DNA of 41,905 bases from Cellulosimicrobium composti (GTDB lineage Bacteria; Actinomycetota; Actinomycetes; Actinomycetales; Cellulomonadaceae). Positions 24,417-32,053 of the stretch are shown in pieces. The stretch covers positions 10,597 to 52,501 of the forward strand of contig NZ_WMKA01000025.1 in the NCBI RefSeq assembly GCF_009711085.1, written 5' to 3'. Under the pieces are notes generated by a model. The model saw only the letters and a program-made list of their open reading frames with translations, had not been told where the DNA came from and did not search any database. A program made the position numbers and the translations under genes. The first letter of the stretch is position 1; each line of letters begins with the position of its first letter.

Positions 24417-25244
24417 TCACGCGGTCGCCGCGCGGCCGTGCCGCCAGTAGCCGACGAAGTCGACGTTCGCCTTCGGCACGCCCCGGTCGCCGACCAGGTG
24501 CCGGCGCACGCCGGTCGCGAGCGACGACTCCCCCACCGCGTACGCGTAGACCGGCCCCGACGGCAGGTCCGCCGACCGCACGGTCTCGAGCGCGAGCCGC
24601 CCGGGCACGCGCCCGTGCGGGTCGCCCGACGCGCGGGCCGCGTCGCGCGGGACCCAGCGCAGCTCGACCCCGGCGGGGACGCGGAAGTCCTGGGCGTCCG
24701 CGGCCTCGGGGATCTCGACGACGGCGAGGCCGCGCGCGTCGTCGGGCAGGGACTCGCAGATGCCCGCGACCGCGGGCAGGCCGGTCTCGTCGGCGACGAC
24801 GAGCGTCCAGTCGTGCTCGACGCGCGGGTGGTAGCCCACGCCCTGGTCGAGCAGACCGACGCGGTCCCCCGACCGCGCCGAGAGCGCGAACCTCGTCGCG
24901 GGTCCCTCGTCGCCGTGGACGACGAAGTCGACGTCGAGCTCGCGCAGGTCGGGCCGCGTCGCCCGCACCGTGTAGCTGCGCACCCAGGGCCGGCGCGCCT
25001 TGGGCGTCGCGAGGTACTGCACGTACCACATGCCCGACGAGCGCGTCGGCAGGCGCAGCGCGTCCTGGTCGTCGCGCGCGAGGAACAGCCGGAACCACTG
25101 GTCGTAGCCCATCGGCGTGAAGAGGTCCATGCCCTCGCCGCCCAGGGTCACGCGGACCACGTTCGGGCTGACCCTCGTGCTCCCGACCACGCCCAGCGTG
25201 AGGACGTGCGCGTCGGCGGGCTTGACCATCGTGTAGGCGGACAC
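24417..25244 (-). CDS. Siderophore-interacting protein (ViuB-like ferric reductase)
   Basis: The 275-residue protein has the FAD-binding 9 domain (about 5-125, with PWVRSYTVRATRPDLRELDVDFVVHGDEGPATRF) and the C-terminal SIP domain (about 130-275, with LVVADETGLPAVAGICESLP, PVYAYAVGESSL and VDFVGYWRHG). Members reduce ferric siderophores with NAD(P)H in the cytoplasm to release iron. The GTG at 25244 follows GAGGAG with a short spacer; ATGs at 25259 and 25229 are alternatives. An iron box at 25308-25326, 64 bases upstream, predicts repression by an iron-loaded DtxR/IdeR protein. The regulator in this window has manganese-type ligands, so the IdeR is probably elsewhere. Confidence 0.92.
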   Translation of the reverse strand: MSAYTMVKPADAHVLTLGVVGSTRVSPNVVRVTLGGEGMDLFTPMGYDQWFRLFLARDDQDALRLPTRSSGMWYVQYLATPKARRPWVRSYTVRATRPDLRELDVDFVVHGDEGPATRFALSARSGDRVGLLDQGVGYHPRVEHDWTLVVADETGLPAVAGICESLPDDARGLAVVEIPEAADAQDFRVPAGVELRWVPRDAARASGDPHGRVPGRLALETVRSADLPSGPVYAYAVGESSLATGVRRHLVGDRGVPKANVDFVGYWRHGRAATA

Positions 25245-25307
25245 CCTGCTCCTCGGCATGCGGCCCGGCGGACGGGCGGACGGCGGACCGCGGACGCGGA
25301 CTCCCGC

Positions 25308-25326
25308 AAAGGTTAGCCTCACCTCA
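25308..25326 (-). promoter_or_regulatory. IdeR/DtxR iron box of the siderophore gene
   Basis: The 19 bases contain GGTTAGCCTCACCT and match the consensus iron box TTAGGTTAGGCTAACCTAA at 14 of 19 positions. They lie in the intergenic region between the SIP gene and the SCO4848-type gene, in the upstream region of SIP. Confidence 0.8.
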
Positions 25327-25411
25327 GCGTGCCGTCGATGTGCGGGATCCCACACCTCGGAGGGCCGAGCACCGGACCGGCGCCGCACCGGCGACCTGTC
25401 ATGCTCGTCGC

Positions 25412-25630
25412 GTGGAGCTCCCCGTCGTCTGGTCCCTCGTCCTCCTCGTCACCGCCGCGTGGAACCTGCTCGTCTGGCCGCGCTTCCTCCAGCGCGTCGC
25501 CCGGGACCCGCGGGCGCGCGACGCCGACGGCCGCGCGACCCGGTTCCTCACCGTCCACGTCGTGCTCGTCGTCGTCTCGCTCGCGCTGGCCGCCGCCGTG
25601 GGGGTGCTGGGCGTCCTCACGCTCGTCTGA
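25412..25630 (+). CDS. SCO4848-family small membrane protein
   Basis: The 72-residue protein has two transmembrane helices (about 6-20 and 49-69) joined by a charged loop with WPRFLQRVARDPRARDADGR and a second helix FLTVHVVLVVVSLALAAAVG. This is the pattern of the SCO4848 family, found across actinobacteria and of unknown function. It is longer in the open frame, but the GTG at 25412 fits the family length and stands six bases after CATGCT. It ends inside the last codons of the sigma factor gene, the two convergent genes overlapping by 14 bases. Confidence 0.78.
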   Translation: MELPVVWSLVLLVTAAWNLLVWPRFLQRVARDPRARDADGRATRFLTVHVVLVVVSLALAAAVGVLGVLTLV

Positions 25631-26495
25631 GCCCCGCGAGCCGCTCGGGGTTGCGGAACAGCAGGACCCGGGCGACGCGCTCGCCGTCGTACTCGACGCA
25701 CGCCGCCATGACCGCCGCGCCGTCGAGCGTCCAGACCCCGCCCAGCGCACCGTTGACGAACGCGGGCTCGAACGTCATCGCCGTCGTCTCGGGCTTCGCC
25801 GCGAGGCCGACGAGCATGCGCGCCACCTTGTCCGCACCCTCGACGGGCCGCAGCGCCGCGCGCGCCTTGCCCCCGCCGTCGCTCACGACGACGACGTCCG
25901 GCGCGAGGGACGCCACGAGCGCCTGCGTGTCGCCCGTGGCGCACGCGACCATGAACCGCTCGACGGCGGCACGCTGCGCGTCGTCGGGGGCGGTGAACCG
26001 CGGGCGCCGCGCCCGCACGTGCTCGCGCGCGCGGTGCGCGGTCTGCCGCACGGCGGCGGCCGACCTGTCGAGCACCGCGGCGATCTCCTCGTACGGGAGG
26101 TCGAACACCTCGCGCAGCACGAACACGGCGCGCTCCAGCGGGCTGAGCGTCTCCAGGACGACGAGCAGCGCCATCGACACGTCCTCCGCGCGCTCGACCT
26201 GGAGCGCGGCGTCCGGCGTCGTGAGGAGAGGGTCCGGGAGCCACGAGCCCACGTACGTCTCGCGGCGGGACCGCAGCGCGCGCAGCCGGTCGAGCGCGAG
26301 GCGGGTCGTCACGCGGACGAGGTAGGCGCGCGGGTCGAGGACGTCGTCGCGCGCGGCGGCGGACCAGCGCAGCCACGCCTCCTGCACGACGTCCTCCGCG
26401 TCCGCCGCGGAGCCCGTCATCTCGTACGCGACCGTGAAGAGCAGGCGGCGATGGGCGGCGAAGGCCCCGAGGTGCGTCTCGACGTCGTCCGTCAC
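25617..26495 (-). CDS. ECF sigma factor, SigJ-type with SnoaL-like C-terminal domain
   Basis: The 292-residue protein has sigma region 2 (about 9-75, AEDVVQEAWLRWSA), region 4 (about 115-160, ERAVFVLREVFDLPYEEIAAVLDRS) and a C-terminal SnoaL/NTF2-like domain (about 175-292). This ECF41/SigJ architecture is self-regulated by its extra domain and has no classical anti-sigma factor. Here the usual partner, a carboxymuconolactone decarboxylase/AhpD-like gene, lies directly upstream and overlaps the start by four bases (GTGA), a hallmark of the ECF41 group. The GTG also follows CAGGCT by six bases, so an internal leaderless start within the upstream gene is possible. Confidence 0.92.
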   Translation of the reverse strand: MTDDVETHLGAFAAHRRLLFTVAYEMTGSAADAEDVVQEAWLRWSAAARDDVLDPRAYLVRVTTRLALDRLRALRSRRETYVGSWLPDPLLTTPDAALQVERAEDVSMALLVVLETLSPLERAVFVLREVFDLPYEEIAAVLDRSAAAVRQTAHRAREHVRARRPRFTAPDDAQRAAVERFMVACATGDTQALVASLAPDVVVVSDGGGKARAALRPVEGADKVARMLVGLAAKPETTAMTFEPAFVNGALGGVWTLDGAAVMAACVEYDGERVARVLLFRNPERLAGLRRA

Positions 26496-27085
26496 CCGGC
26501 CAGCCTGCCAGCCGTCGCCGCGACGCGCAGGCCGCCCGCGGGCGGGACCGCGCACCGGTCGCTGAAGCCCTGGCTCGACAGCCCCAGGGCGGCGTTGACC
26601 CGGCTGCGCAGGTTCTCGAGCGCGACGAGCGCGGTGAGCTCGACGAACGCGGCCTCGCCCAGGTCGTCGAGCAGGGACGCCGCGAGCTCGTCGGTCACGG
26701 CCGGCGGCGTCGCCGTCGCCGCCTCCGCGAACCCCAGCACGCGCCGCTCGACCGGCGTGTACGCGTCGCTGTCGCGCCACGCCGGGACGTCATGGAGCTT
26801 GCGGGGGTCGACGTCGCCGTGCTCCGACTCCCAGTAGCCGAAGTCCACGCACCACGTGCAGCCGATCTGCACCGCCGAGGCCATGACGGCGAGCGCCGAG
26901 AGGGTCGGGTCGAGGCGGCGCCAGCGTGCGGCCCCCGCCTCGAGCGCGCAGTAGGTCGTCGCGACCCGCGCGTTGTGCCCGACGGCGGCGAGCGGCTCGA
27001 GCACGGCACCGTACCGGCGCCGGGACAGGGCGGCGAGCACCCGGTTGAGCAGGGTCCGGGGCGGGTCGAGGGCGATGCGGGCCAT
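26492..27085 (-). CDS. Carboxymuconolactone decarboxylase/AhpD-like protein (ECF41 partner)
   Basis: The 197-residue protein shows the AhpD-like core with the redox pair C76-T-W-C79 in IGCTWCVDFGYWESEHGD, the family CxxC, and a C-terminal TALVALENLRSRVNAALGL. Such proteins act as thiol peroxidase partners or decarboxylases. ECF41 sigma factors are almost always next to a COE-type gene of this kind, and the overlap here is four bases. AAGGAG nine bases upstream of the ATG at 27085 is a strong ribosome site. A 9-bp hairpin in the leader, at 27103-27123, lies just upstream of that site. Its substrate is not known, and a link to oxidative stress is inference. Confidence 0.88.
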   Translation of the reverse strand: MARIALDPPRTLLNRVLAALSRRRYGAVLEPLAAVGHNARVATTYCALEAGAARWRRLDPTLSALAVMASAVQIGCTWCVDFGYWESEHGDVDPRKLHDVPAWRDSDAYTPVERRVLGFAEAATATPPAVTDELAASLLDDLGEAAFVELTALVALENLRSRVNAALGLSSQGFSDRCAVPPAGGLRVAATAGRLAG

Positions 27086-27102
27086 GACGGTCTCCTTCCG
27101 TG

Positions 27103-27123
27103 GACCGGCGCGGCGCGCCGGTC
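27103..27123 (-). other. Leader hairpin upstream of the AhpD/SigJ operon
   Basis: GACCGGCGC (27103-27111) and GCGCCGGTC (27115-27123) form a perfect 9-bp stem with a GGC loop, just upstream of the AAGGAG site at 27094-27099. It may be an attenuator, a control element for translation, or the terminator of the gene upstream (27190). Confidence 0.5.
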
Positions 27124-27189
27124 GGCGACTGGTCGACCATCCAGACGCACAGGGATCGCGCCGCGTGACATACGCCGGCGTGGCCTGCG

Positions 27190-27429
27190 TCACGGGCGGT
27201 GGGGCCGCTTCTCGTTGCCCCGGCGGTAGTTCCCCGTCGCACGCGCGAGCAGGAGCTGGACCTCGTGCTCGTCGCCACGCCCCTCCGCCGCGGCCAGGGC
27301 CGCCGCGAGCCGGGCGGCCACCGTCCCGGCCACCGTGACGACCACGCGCCCCCCGCGCGCCACGCGGACCCGGCCGTCCTTGGTCACGTGGTGGTCGAAG
27401 AGGTCGGGGACGGCATCTGCGGGCTCCAT
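27190..27429 (-). CDS. Small conserved hypothetical protein (LLARATGNYRRGNE type)
   Basis: The 79-residue protein has no transmembrane segment and no motif of known function. The N-terminal half has short beta strands (GRVRVARGGRVVVTVAG), then an Ala-rich helix, then QLLLARATGNYRRGNEKRP, a sequence I have seen in small actinobacterial proteins of unknown function. The ATG at 27429 follows TACCGT by six bases, so the mRNA is predicted leaderless. It lies upstream of the AhpD gene on the same strand with a 104-base gap, and 70 bases downstream of the GPP34 gene. Confidence 0.66.
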   Translation of the reverse strand: MEPADAVPDLFDHHVTKDGRVRVARGGRVVVTVAGTVAARLAAALAAAEGRGDEHEVQLLLARATGNYRRGNEKRPHRP

Positions 27430-27435
27430 CCCGCC

Positions 27436-27441
27436 ACGGTA
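27436..27441 (-). promoter_or_regulatory. -10 element (TACCGT) of the small conserved gene
   Basis: TACCGT, six bases, then the ATG at 27429 on the minus strand; no ribosome site intervenes. Confidence 0.5.
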
Positions 27442-27470
27442 GGCCGCGCCGCGCGGCGCGGGCCCGGCCT
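27441..27470 (-). terminator. GC-rich hairpin downstream of the GPP34 gene
   Basis: AGGCCG (27441-27446) and CGGCCT (27465-27470) pair at the base; a perfect 16-bp palindrome (27445-27460) fills the inside. It lies 30 bases after the GPP34 stop and overlaps the -10 of the next gene by one base (27441). Confidence 0.5.
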
Positions 27471-27499
27471 TTCCCGTGCCCCGCCGCGCAGCAGCGACC

Positions 27500-28267
27500 T
27501 CAACGGCCGCTCGCGCCGGACGCGCTCACCGCGACGGCGGCGCTCGCGGCAGCGACCGCCGCCGCCGTGCGGTTGACGGCGGACGCGACCGCCTCGGAGC
27601 CCCAGTGGCCGCGCTCGATCTCCTGGGCACGGGTCACCGTCACCGAGGTCCACGGCAGCGGCGGCCGCAGCGACGGGAGCGCGCCGCTCGCCGAGAGCAG
27701 GCCGATGACGGCCGCCGTCCGCGGGTCCGGCTCCTGCCCGTGCTCGAGGACGGCGCGGATCCGCGCCCGCAGCCCCGCCTCGTGCTCCTCGTCCGCGGCG
27801 GGCCAGCGCGTGCTGCGGAAGATGCCGAGCACCTTCCGGTCCTCGCGCCGGACCAGTCCGCGCGCGGCGAGCCGGTCGATCACCACGGTCCCGAGGTCGG
27901 CGCCGATCGCCACGAGCAGAGGCTGCACGCGCTGGGTCCTCGCGGCGATCGTGTCGTACGCCGACTGCAGGAGCGGGTCGGGCAAGGGGCCCTCGCCGTC
28001 GGGGAAGACGCGCGGCCCGTTGAGGATCCCCGACTCGTCGACCCGGATCCGTCCGCGCAGCGCGAGCTCGGTGAGCACGGCGCCGCCGAGCGTGTAGTAC
28101 AGGGTGCCCGCGGCCTGGACGGAGGCGCCGTCGTCGTCCAGGAGGAGCAGCATCAGGTCGTCGACGATCAGCAGGTCGGAGCGGGTCGCGCCGGCGCGCG
28201 CCCCGCCCGGAGCGCCGCCGGGTCGGGTGACGGCGCCCGGGCCGGTGGTGGGGGTGCGGTCGTTCAT
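27500..28267 (-). CDS. GPP34 (GOLPH3-like) family protein
   Basis: The 255-residue protein carries a GPP34 domain (about 28-225): LMLLLLDDDGA, AGTLYYTLGGAVLTELALRG, RDVKVL-type strand at REDRKVLGIFRSTRW, and the C-terminal INRTAAA-like end (VNRTAAAVAAAS). In eukaryotes GOLPH3 binds phosphatidylinositol 4-phosphate at the Golgi; bacterial members are common in actinobacteria but their role is unclear, probably membrane-associated. The N-terminus is Gly/Pro/Thr-rich and likely disordered. GGAGGACC seven bases upstream fixes the ATG at 28267. It follows the ABC exporter operon on the same strand but a 12-bp hairpin at 28331-28359 separates them. Confidence 0.86.
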   Translation of the reverse strand: MNDRTPTTGPGAVTRPGGAPGGARAGATRSDLLIVDDLMLLLLDDDGASVQAAGTLYYTLGGAVLTELALRGRIRVDESGILNGPRVFPDGEGPLPDPLLQSAYDTIAARTQRVQPLLVAIGADLGTVVIDRLAARGLVRREDRKVLGIFRSTRWPAADEEHEAGLRARIRAVLEHGQEPDPRTAAVIGLLSASGALPSLRPPLPWTSVTVTRAQEIERGHWGSEAVASAVNRTAAAVAAASAAVAVSASGASGR

Positions 28268-28330
28268 GGTCGGTCCTCCAGGAGGCTCGTCGCGGTCCTC
28301 GCGCGCGTCTCGTCGGCGCGGAGCGGGTGT

Positions 28331-28359
28331 GCGGGCGCACGATCGGGTCGTGCGCCCGC
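28331..28359 (-). terminator. Terminator of the ABC exporter operon
   Basis: A perfect 12-bp stem (28331-28342 with 28348-28359, arm GCGGGCGCACGA) with a 5-base loop begins 5 bases after the permease stop at 28365. There is no U-tract. Confidence 0.75.
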
Positions 28360-28364
28360 GGGTG

Positions 28365-29084
28365 TCATCGGCGGGGCTCCCAGCGGAACATCTTCGCCGC
28401 GATCGTGATGGCGACGACGACCCAGGCGGCCGTCGGGACGAGGAGCAGGAGCGCGTCGCCGAGGGCGAGGCCCCCGTTCCACGCCCCCACCATGAGCTCG
28501 GTCGCCGCGCCTCCGGGCATGATGCGCTTGAGCTCGGCGAGGTCCTGCGTGCCGGTGATCCCGACCCAGCTCGCGACGGCGATCGTGCCGAGGCTCAGAG
28601 GGAGCGTCGTGACCTGCGCGTGCTCGGGCGAGGTGGTCACCCCGGCCGTGCCGATCCCGAGCGCGAGCATCATCGCGAACGTCGCGACGGCCGCGACGAC
28701 GAAGAGCAGGACGTCCGCGGGCGTCCCCCCGACGACGGCGAACGTCGTGACGATGACCGCGACCTGGACGAGGGCGATCACGGTGACCGGGAGCACGAGA
28801 CCGGTGAGGATCGCGGCGTCACCGGCGGCGGTCGAGCGCAGCCGTTTGAGGAACAGGCTCTGACGCCGGCCGGCCAGGGTCGTCACCGTCGTCACGTAGA
28901 GGCTGAACGCGGCGATGGTGAACACGAGCACCGCGGCGACGTACCCGAGGCTGCCGATCCCGGCGAACACGTCTCGGAAGCCGATGAAGAACGCGCTCGC
29001 GGCGAGCGGCATGAGGAGGCTGGTGATCAGGACCGCGCGGTCGCGCAGCACCTGGACGAGCTCGCTTTTCGCGATGGGGAGCAT
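28365..29084 (-). CDS. ABC-2 type transporter permease
   Basis: The 239-residue protein has six transmembrane helices of the ABC-2 membrane type (DrrB/LagK-like): MLPIAKSELVQVLRDRAVLI, a first TM, then SLFLKRLRSTAAGD in the connecting cytoplasmic loop (a typical ABC-2 coupling element), and four more hydrophobic segments. It pairs with the ATPase encoded upstream. AAGGA is eight bases before the ATG at 29084. An ATG at 29144 overlaps the ATPase stop as ATGA and would add 20 residues; it has no ribosome site. The transported compound is unknown; drug or lipid export is usual for the family. Confidence 0.85.
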   Translation of the reverse strand: MLPIAKSELVQVLRDRAVLITSLLMPLAASAFFIGFRDVFAGIGSLGYVAAVLVFTIAAFSLYVTTVTTLAGRRQSLFLKRLRSTAAGDAAILTGLVLPVTVIALVQVAVIVTTFAVVGGTPADVLLFVVAAVATFAMMLALGIGTAGVTTSPEHAQVTTLPLSLGTIAVASWVGITGTQDLAELKRIMPGGAATELMVGAWNGGLALGDALLLLVPTAAWVVVAITIAAKMFRWEPRR

Positions 29085-29140
29085 GAGGTCTTCCTTGTCT
29101 GGTCGGCGGGTCAGGCGGGGTGGGTGGCGGTCGGTCGCGG

Positions 29141-30046
29141 TCATCGGGGCGCGGGGACCGCGGGGTCGGTGCCGACGGCGCGGAACACGTCGTCGAGGCG
29201 GGTCGGGGCCGCGGACAGGCCGTCGAGCTCGACCTTGCTCGCGGCGGCCCAGTCGAGCAGCTGCTTGAGGTCGCGCTGGAGCTCGAACGTCTCGATCGCC
29301 CAGGAACGGTCCTCGAGCGGGACGGCCTGACGCGGGGGCGTCGCGGCGCCGGGCGGGAGCGAGAAGCGGATGGAGGCCGGCAGGGAGCGGGTCAGCTCGG
29401 CGACGGTCCCCTCGCGCTGGAGCGTCCCGCCGTGCATGAGACCCACCCGGTCGGCGTGCTGCTGCGCCTCCTCGAGGTAGTGCGTGGTCAGCACGATCGT
29501 GGTGCCGTCGGCGCGCAGCTGCTCGACGGTCTCCCACAGGGCGTCCCGGGACCGGATGTCGAGCCCCGTCGTGGGTTCGTCGAGGAACAGGAGCTCGGGC
29601 CGGCCGTAGACGGCCGTCGCGAAGTCGAGCCGCCTCTTCTCCCCGCCCGAGAGCTGGGCGACGCGGGTCTCGGCCTTGCGCGTGAGCCCGACGAGGCCCA
29701 GGACGCGCTCGGCCGAGTCCTCGCGCCCGGAGAGCCGCCCGATCAGCCGGACGGTCTCGGCGACGGTGAGCTCGGGGGCGAACCCGCTCTCCTGGAGCAT
29801 CGTGCCGGTGCGCGGGCGCACCGCACGGCGGTCCGTGGGAGCCGCGCCGAGCACGCGGACGGAGCCGGTCGTCGCCGTCCTGTGCCCCTCGACGACCTCG
29901 AGGGTCGAGGTCTTGCCGGCACCGTTGGTGCCGAGGAGCGCGTAGAGCTCGCCGCGCTCGACCTGGAAGGACAGGTCCTGCACTGCCTGGAAGGTGCCGT
30001 ACGTGGCGCCGAGCCTGTCGACGTCGATCACTGGGTTGGTAGCCAT
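29141..30046 (-). CDS. ABC transporter ATP-binding protein (DrrA-like)
   Basis: The 301-residue protein has Walker A G39-TNGAGK45-TS, an ABC signature LSGGEKRRLDF, Walker B LLFLDEPTTGLD, and the H-loop TTHYLEEA. The C-terminal part (about 225-301) is the extra domain seen in DrrA/ABC-2 ATPases. With the permease it forms an exporter of the ABC-2 class at the inner membrane. The start is an ATG at 30046 behind CATATAGGGCC, so the mRNA may be leaderless. The divergent sensor kinase and response regulator (30204-32053) probably control it, a very common layout for bacteriocin, lipid II-targeting or drug exporters in Gram-positive bacteria. Confidence 0.92.
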   Translation of the reverse strand: MATNPVIDVDRLGATYGTFQAVQDLSFQVERGELYALLGTNGAGKTSTLEVVEGHRTATTGSVRVLGAAPTDRRAVRPRTGTMLQESGFAPELTVAETVRLIGRLSGREDSAERVLGLVGLTRKAETRVAQLSGGEKRRLDFATAVYGRPELLFLDEPTTGLDIRSRDALWETVEQLRADGTTIVLTTHYLEEAQQHADRVGLMHGGTLQREGTVAELTRSLPASIRFSLPPGAATPPRQAVPLEDRSWAIETFELQRDLKQLLDWAAASKVELDGLSAAPTRLDDVFRAVGTDPAVPAPR

Positions 30047-30122
30047 GGCCCTATATGAGCCCGCACGCCACCCCGTCACCAGTGTCGTCCCGTCAGGCCC
30101 GCGTCGTGAGGTCCGCAACCTC

Positions 30123-30150
30123 CCGGCCATGACGTGGTGTCACTGGCCGG
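30123..30150. promoter_or_regulatory. Inverted repeat between the ABC operon and the two-component genes
   Basis: CCGGCCATGAC (30123-30133) and GTCACTGGCCGG (30139-30150) are inverted copies with a single extra C at 30143. The centre is GTGGT. It is a candidate operator for the adjacent response regulator. Confidence 0.5.
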
Positions 30151-30203
30151 GGCCGCGGTGGCACCCGGATACTGGGAGGAACGCCCCGAGAGAGCGAGCC
30201 GCC

Positions 30204-31454
30204 ATGGACGACCACCGCGCTCCCCCGGGACGGGTCGCGCCCGCGACGCCGCGCTCGACGCCGGGCGCGACGCCGCGCGGAGAGTCGCGTCGGGCGCCGG
30301 GACGCTTCCGCCGTCTCAACCTCGTCACGCTGTTCCCCCTCCTCGCCGTCGTCGGGGCGCTCCTCGTCGCGCGGCAGGCGCAGACGTGGGTGGACGCGCT
30401 CGTCCTGGGGCTGGGGCTCGTCGCGGCCCTGGTCGCCTTCGAGCGCTGGACCGCGGGCGACGTCCTGCGCGTCGCGGTCCCGTGCCTCGTCGTCTCGGCG
30501 GCGGTCTGGCCCTACGGTGCCCTCGTGGTCGACGGCGGTGTCCAGGGCGCGTACTACGCGCTCGCGATCGTCTCGTGCCTGGTGATCCCGGAGCTCTCGC
30601 GGCACCGGGCCGCCGCCGCGGTCGCGGTCGGCGCGTACGTCGCCGGGGTCGGGACGTGGGGCCTCCTCGCCGACGGTCCTCCGACGACGGGCGGGCTCGT
30701 CTCCCAGGTCATCGTCCCGACGGGCGTCACCGTGGTCGTCATCGGCCTGCGGTTCCCCAACAAGGGGTTCTACGACGTCGTGCGCGAGCTCGAGGAAGCC
30801 CGCGCGCGCGAGGCGGAGCTCGCCGTCGTCCGCGAGCGCATGCGCTTCGCGAGCGACCTGCACGACATCCAGGGCCACACGCTGCACGTCGTGAAGCTGA
30901 AGATCGCCCTCGCGCAGCGTCTGGTCACGCGGGACCCTGCGCGCGCCGAGGCGGAGCTGCGCGAGACGTACGACCTGGTCGGCGAGACGATCGCGCAGGC
31001 GCGAGAGCTCGCCTACGGGCGTCGCCGGCTCAACCTCTCGGCCGAGCTCGAGAACGCCCGCAACCTCTTCGAGGCCGCGGGCATCCACGTGCGCGTCGAC
31101 CGCCCCGCCGATCTGGGCGAGCCGGCCGACGACCTTCTCGGGCAGGTGCTGCGCGAGACGACGACGAACGTCCTGCGCCACTCGCGCGCGACGCTCGTGC
31201 ACGTCGCGCTGAGCGAGCACGGCATCACCGTGGTCAACGACGGCGTGGCGGGCGACGCCGCGCCGCGGCTGCGCGGGCTGGCCACGCTGGCCCGGCGGGT
31301 GGCCGACGACGGCGGCGTGCTCACGGCCGAGGTCGTCGACGGCCGGTTCCGGACGTCGGTCACGCTCCCGGCGGCACGCCGGGGCGCGGGGGCGTCCGAC
31401 GGCGCGGCGCCCGGTGCGGGGACGTCCGCCGCCCGGGGAGGCGGGTCCGCGTGA
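30204..31454 (+). CDS. NarL-type sensor histidine kinase
   Basis: The 416-residue protein has a basic N-terminal region, five or six transmembrane helices (about 36-190) without a large extracellular domain, a short coiled coil, the HisKA_3 box DLHDIQGHTLHVVKLKIALA with H220, and a HATPase_c domain (about 300-395, VLRETTTNVLRHSRATLVHV then RLRGLATLARRV as G-box). This is the DesK/LiaS-like class that senses the membrane or a membrane-active compound. It overlaps the response regulator start by four bases (GTGA). The C-terminus ends in an Ala/Gly-rich tail. It is divergent from the ABC exporter, which it probably regulates. Confidence 0.92.
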   Translation: MDDHRAPPGRVAPATPRSTPGATPRGESRRAPGRFRRLNLVTLFPLLAVVGALLVARQAQTWVDALVLGLGLVAALVAFERWTAGDVLRVAVPCLVVSAAVWPYGALVVDGGVQGAYYALAIVSCLVIPELSRHRAAAAVAVGAYVAGVGTWGLLADGPPTTGGLVSQVIVPTGVTVVVIGLRFPNKGFYDVVRELEEARAREAELAVVRERMRFASDLHDIQGHTLHVVKLKIALAQRLVTRDPARAEAELRETYDLVGETIAQARELAYGRRRLNLSAELENARNLFEAAGIHVRVDRPADLGEPADDLLGQVLRETTTNVLRHSRATLVHVALSEHGITVVNDGVAGDAAPRLRGLATLARRVADDGGVLTAEVVDGRFRTSVTLPAARRGAGASDGAAPGAGTSAARGGGSA

Positions 31455-32053
31455 CGACGATCGTCCTGGCCGACGACGAGGTCCTGCTCCGCAGGGCGCT
31501 CGCCTCGCTGCTGCCCCTCGAGGGCGACGTCACGGTGCTCGCGGAGGCCGCGGACGGCGCCGAGGCGGTGCGTGCCACGCTCGCCCACCGGCCCGACGTG
31601 CTCGTCGTCGACCTCGAGATGCCCGGCGTCGACGGCCTCGCCGCGGTCGCCGAGATCCGGCGCGTCCTGCCCGACCAGGTGATCCTCATGTTGACCCGCC
31701 ACGCCCGCCCCGGCGTCCTGCGCAACGCCCTGCGGCTCGGCGTGCAGGGGTTCGTGAGCAAGTCCGCCGACCCGACCCACATCGCGGAGGTCGTCGCCGC
31801 GCTGCACGAGGGGCGCCGCTGGATCGACCAGGAGGTCTCGGCGGCCGCGATCATCGACGACGTCCCGCTCACCGACCGCGAGCTCGACGTGCTGCGCGTG
31901 ACCCGTGACGGCTACTCCGTCGCGGAGATCGCCTCGCGCCTGCACCTCGCGCAGGGCACCGTCCGCAACTACCTCTCGAACGCCATGCAGAAGACGCAGA
32001 CCCGCACCCGGCACGAGGCGGCGCGCTACGCGCGCGAACGGGACTGGATCTAG
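31451..32053 (+). CDS. LuxR/NarL-type response regulator
   Basis: The 200-residue protein has a receiver domain (about 2-120) with the acidic pair DD8-9, the phosphoacceptor D54 in VLVVDLEMPGVDGL and the conserved K in GFVSKSADP, followed by a LuxR-type helix-turn-helix (about 140-195, LTDRELDVLRV, SVAEIASRLHLAQGTVRNYL). It should be phosphorylated by the kinase at 30204-31454 and then bind near the divergent exporter promoter. Its stop overlaps that of the convergent MFS gene: both use the same CTAG at 32050-32053. Confidence 0.94.
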   Translation: MTTIVLADDEVLLRRALASLLPLEGDVTVLAEAADGAEAVRATLAHRPDVLVVDLEMPGVDGLAAVAEIRRVLPDQVILMLTRHARPGVLRNALRLGVQGFVSKSADPTHIAEVVAALHEGRRWIDQEVSAAAIIDDVPLTDRELDVLRVTRDGYSVAEIASRLHLAQGTVRNYLSNAMQKTQTRTRHEAARYARERDWI

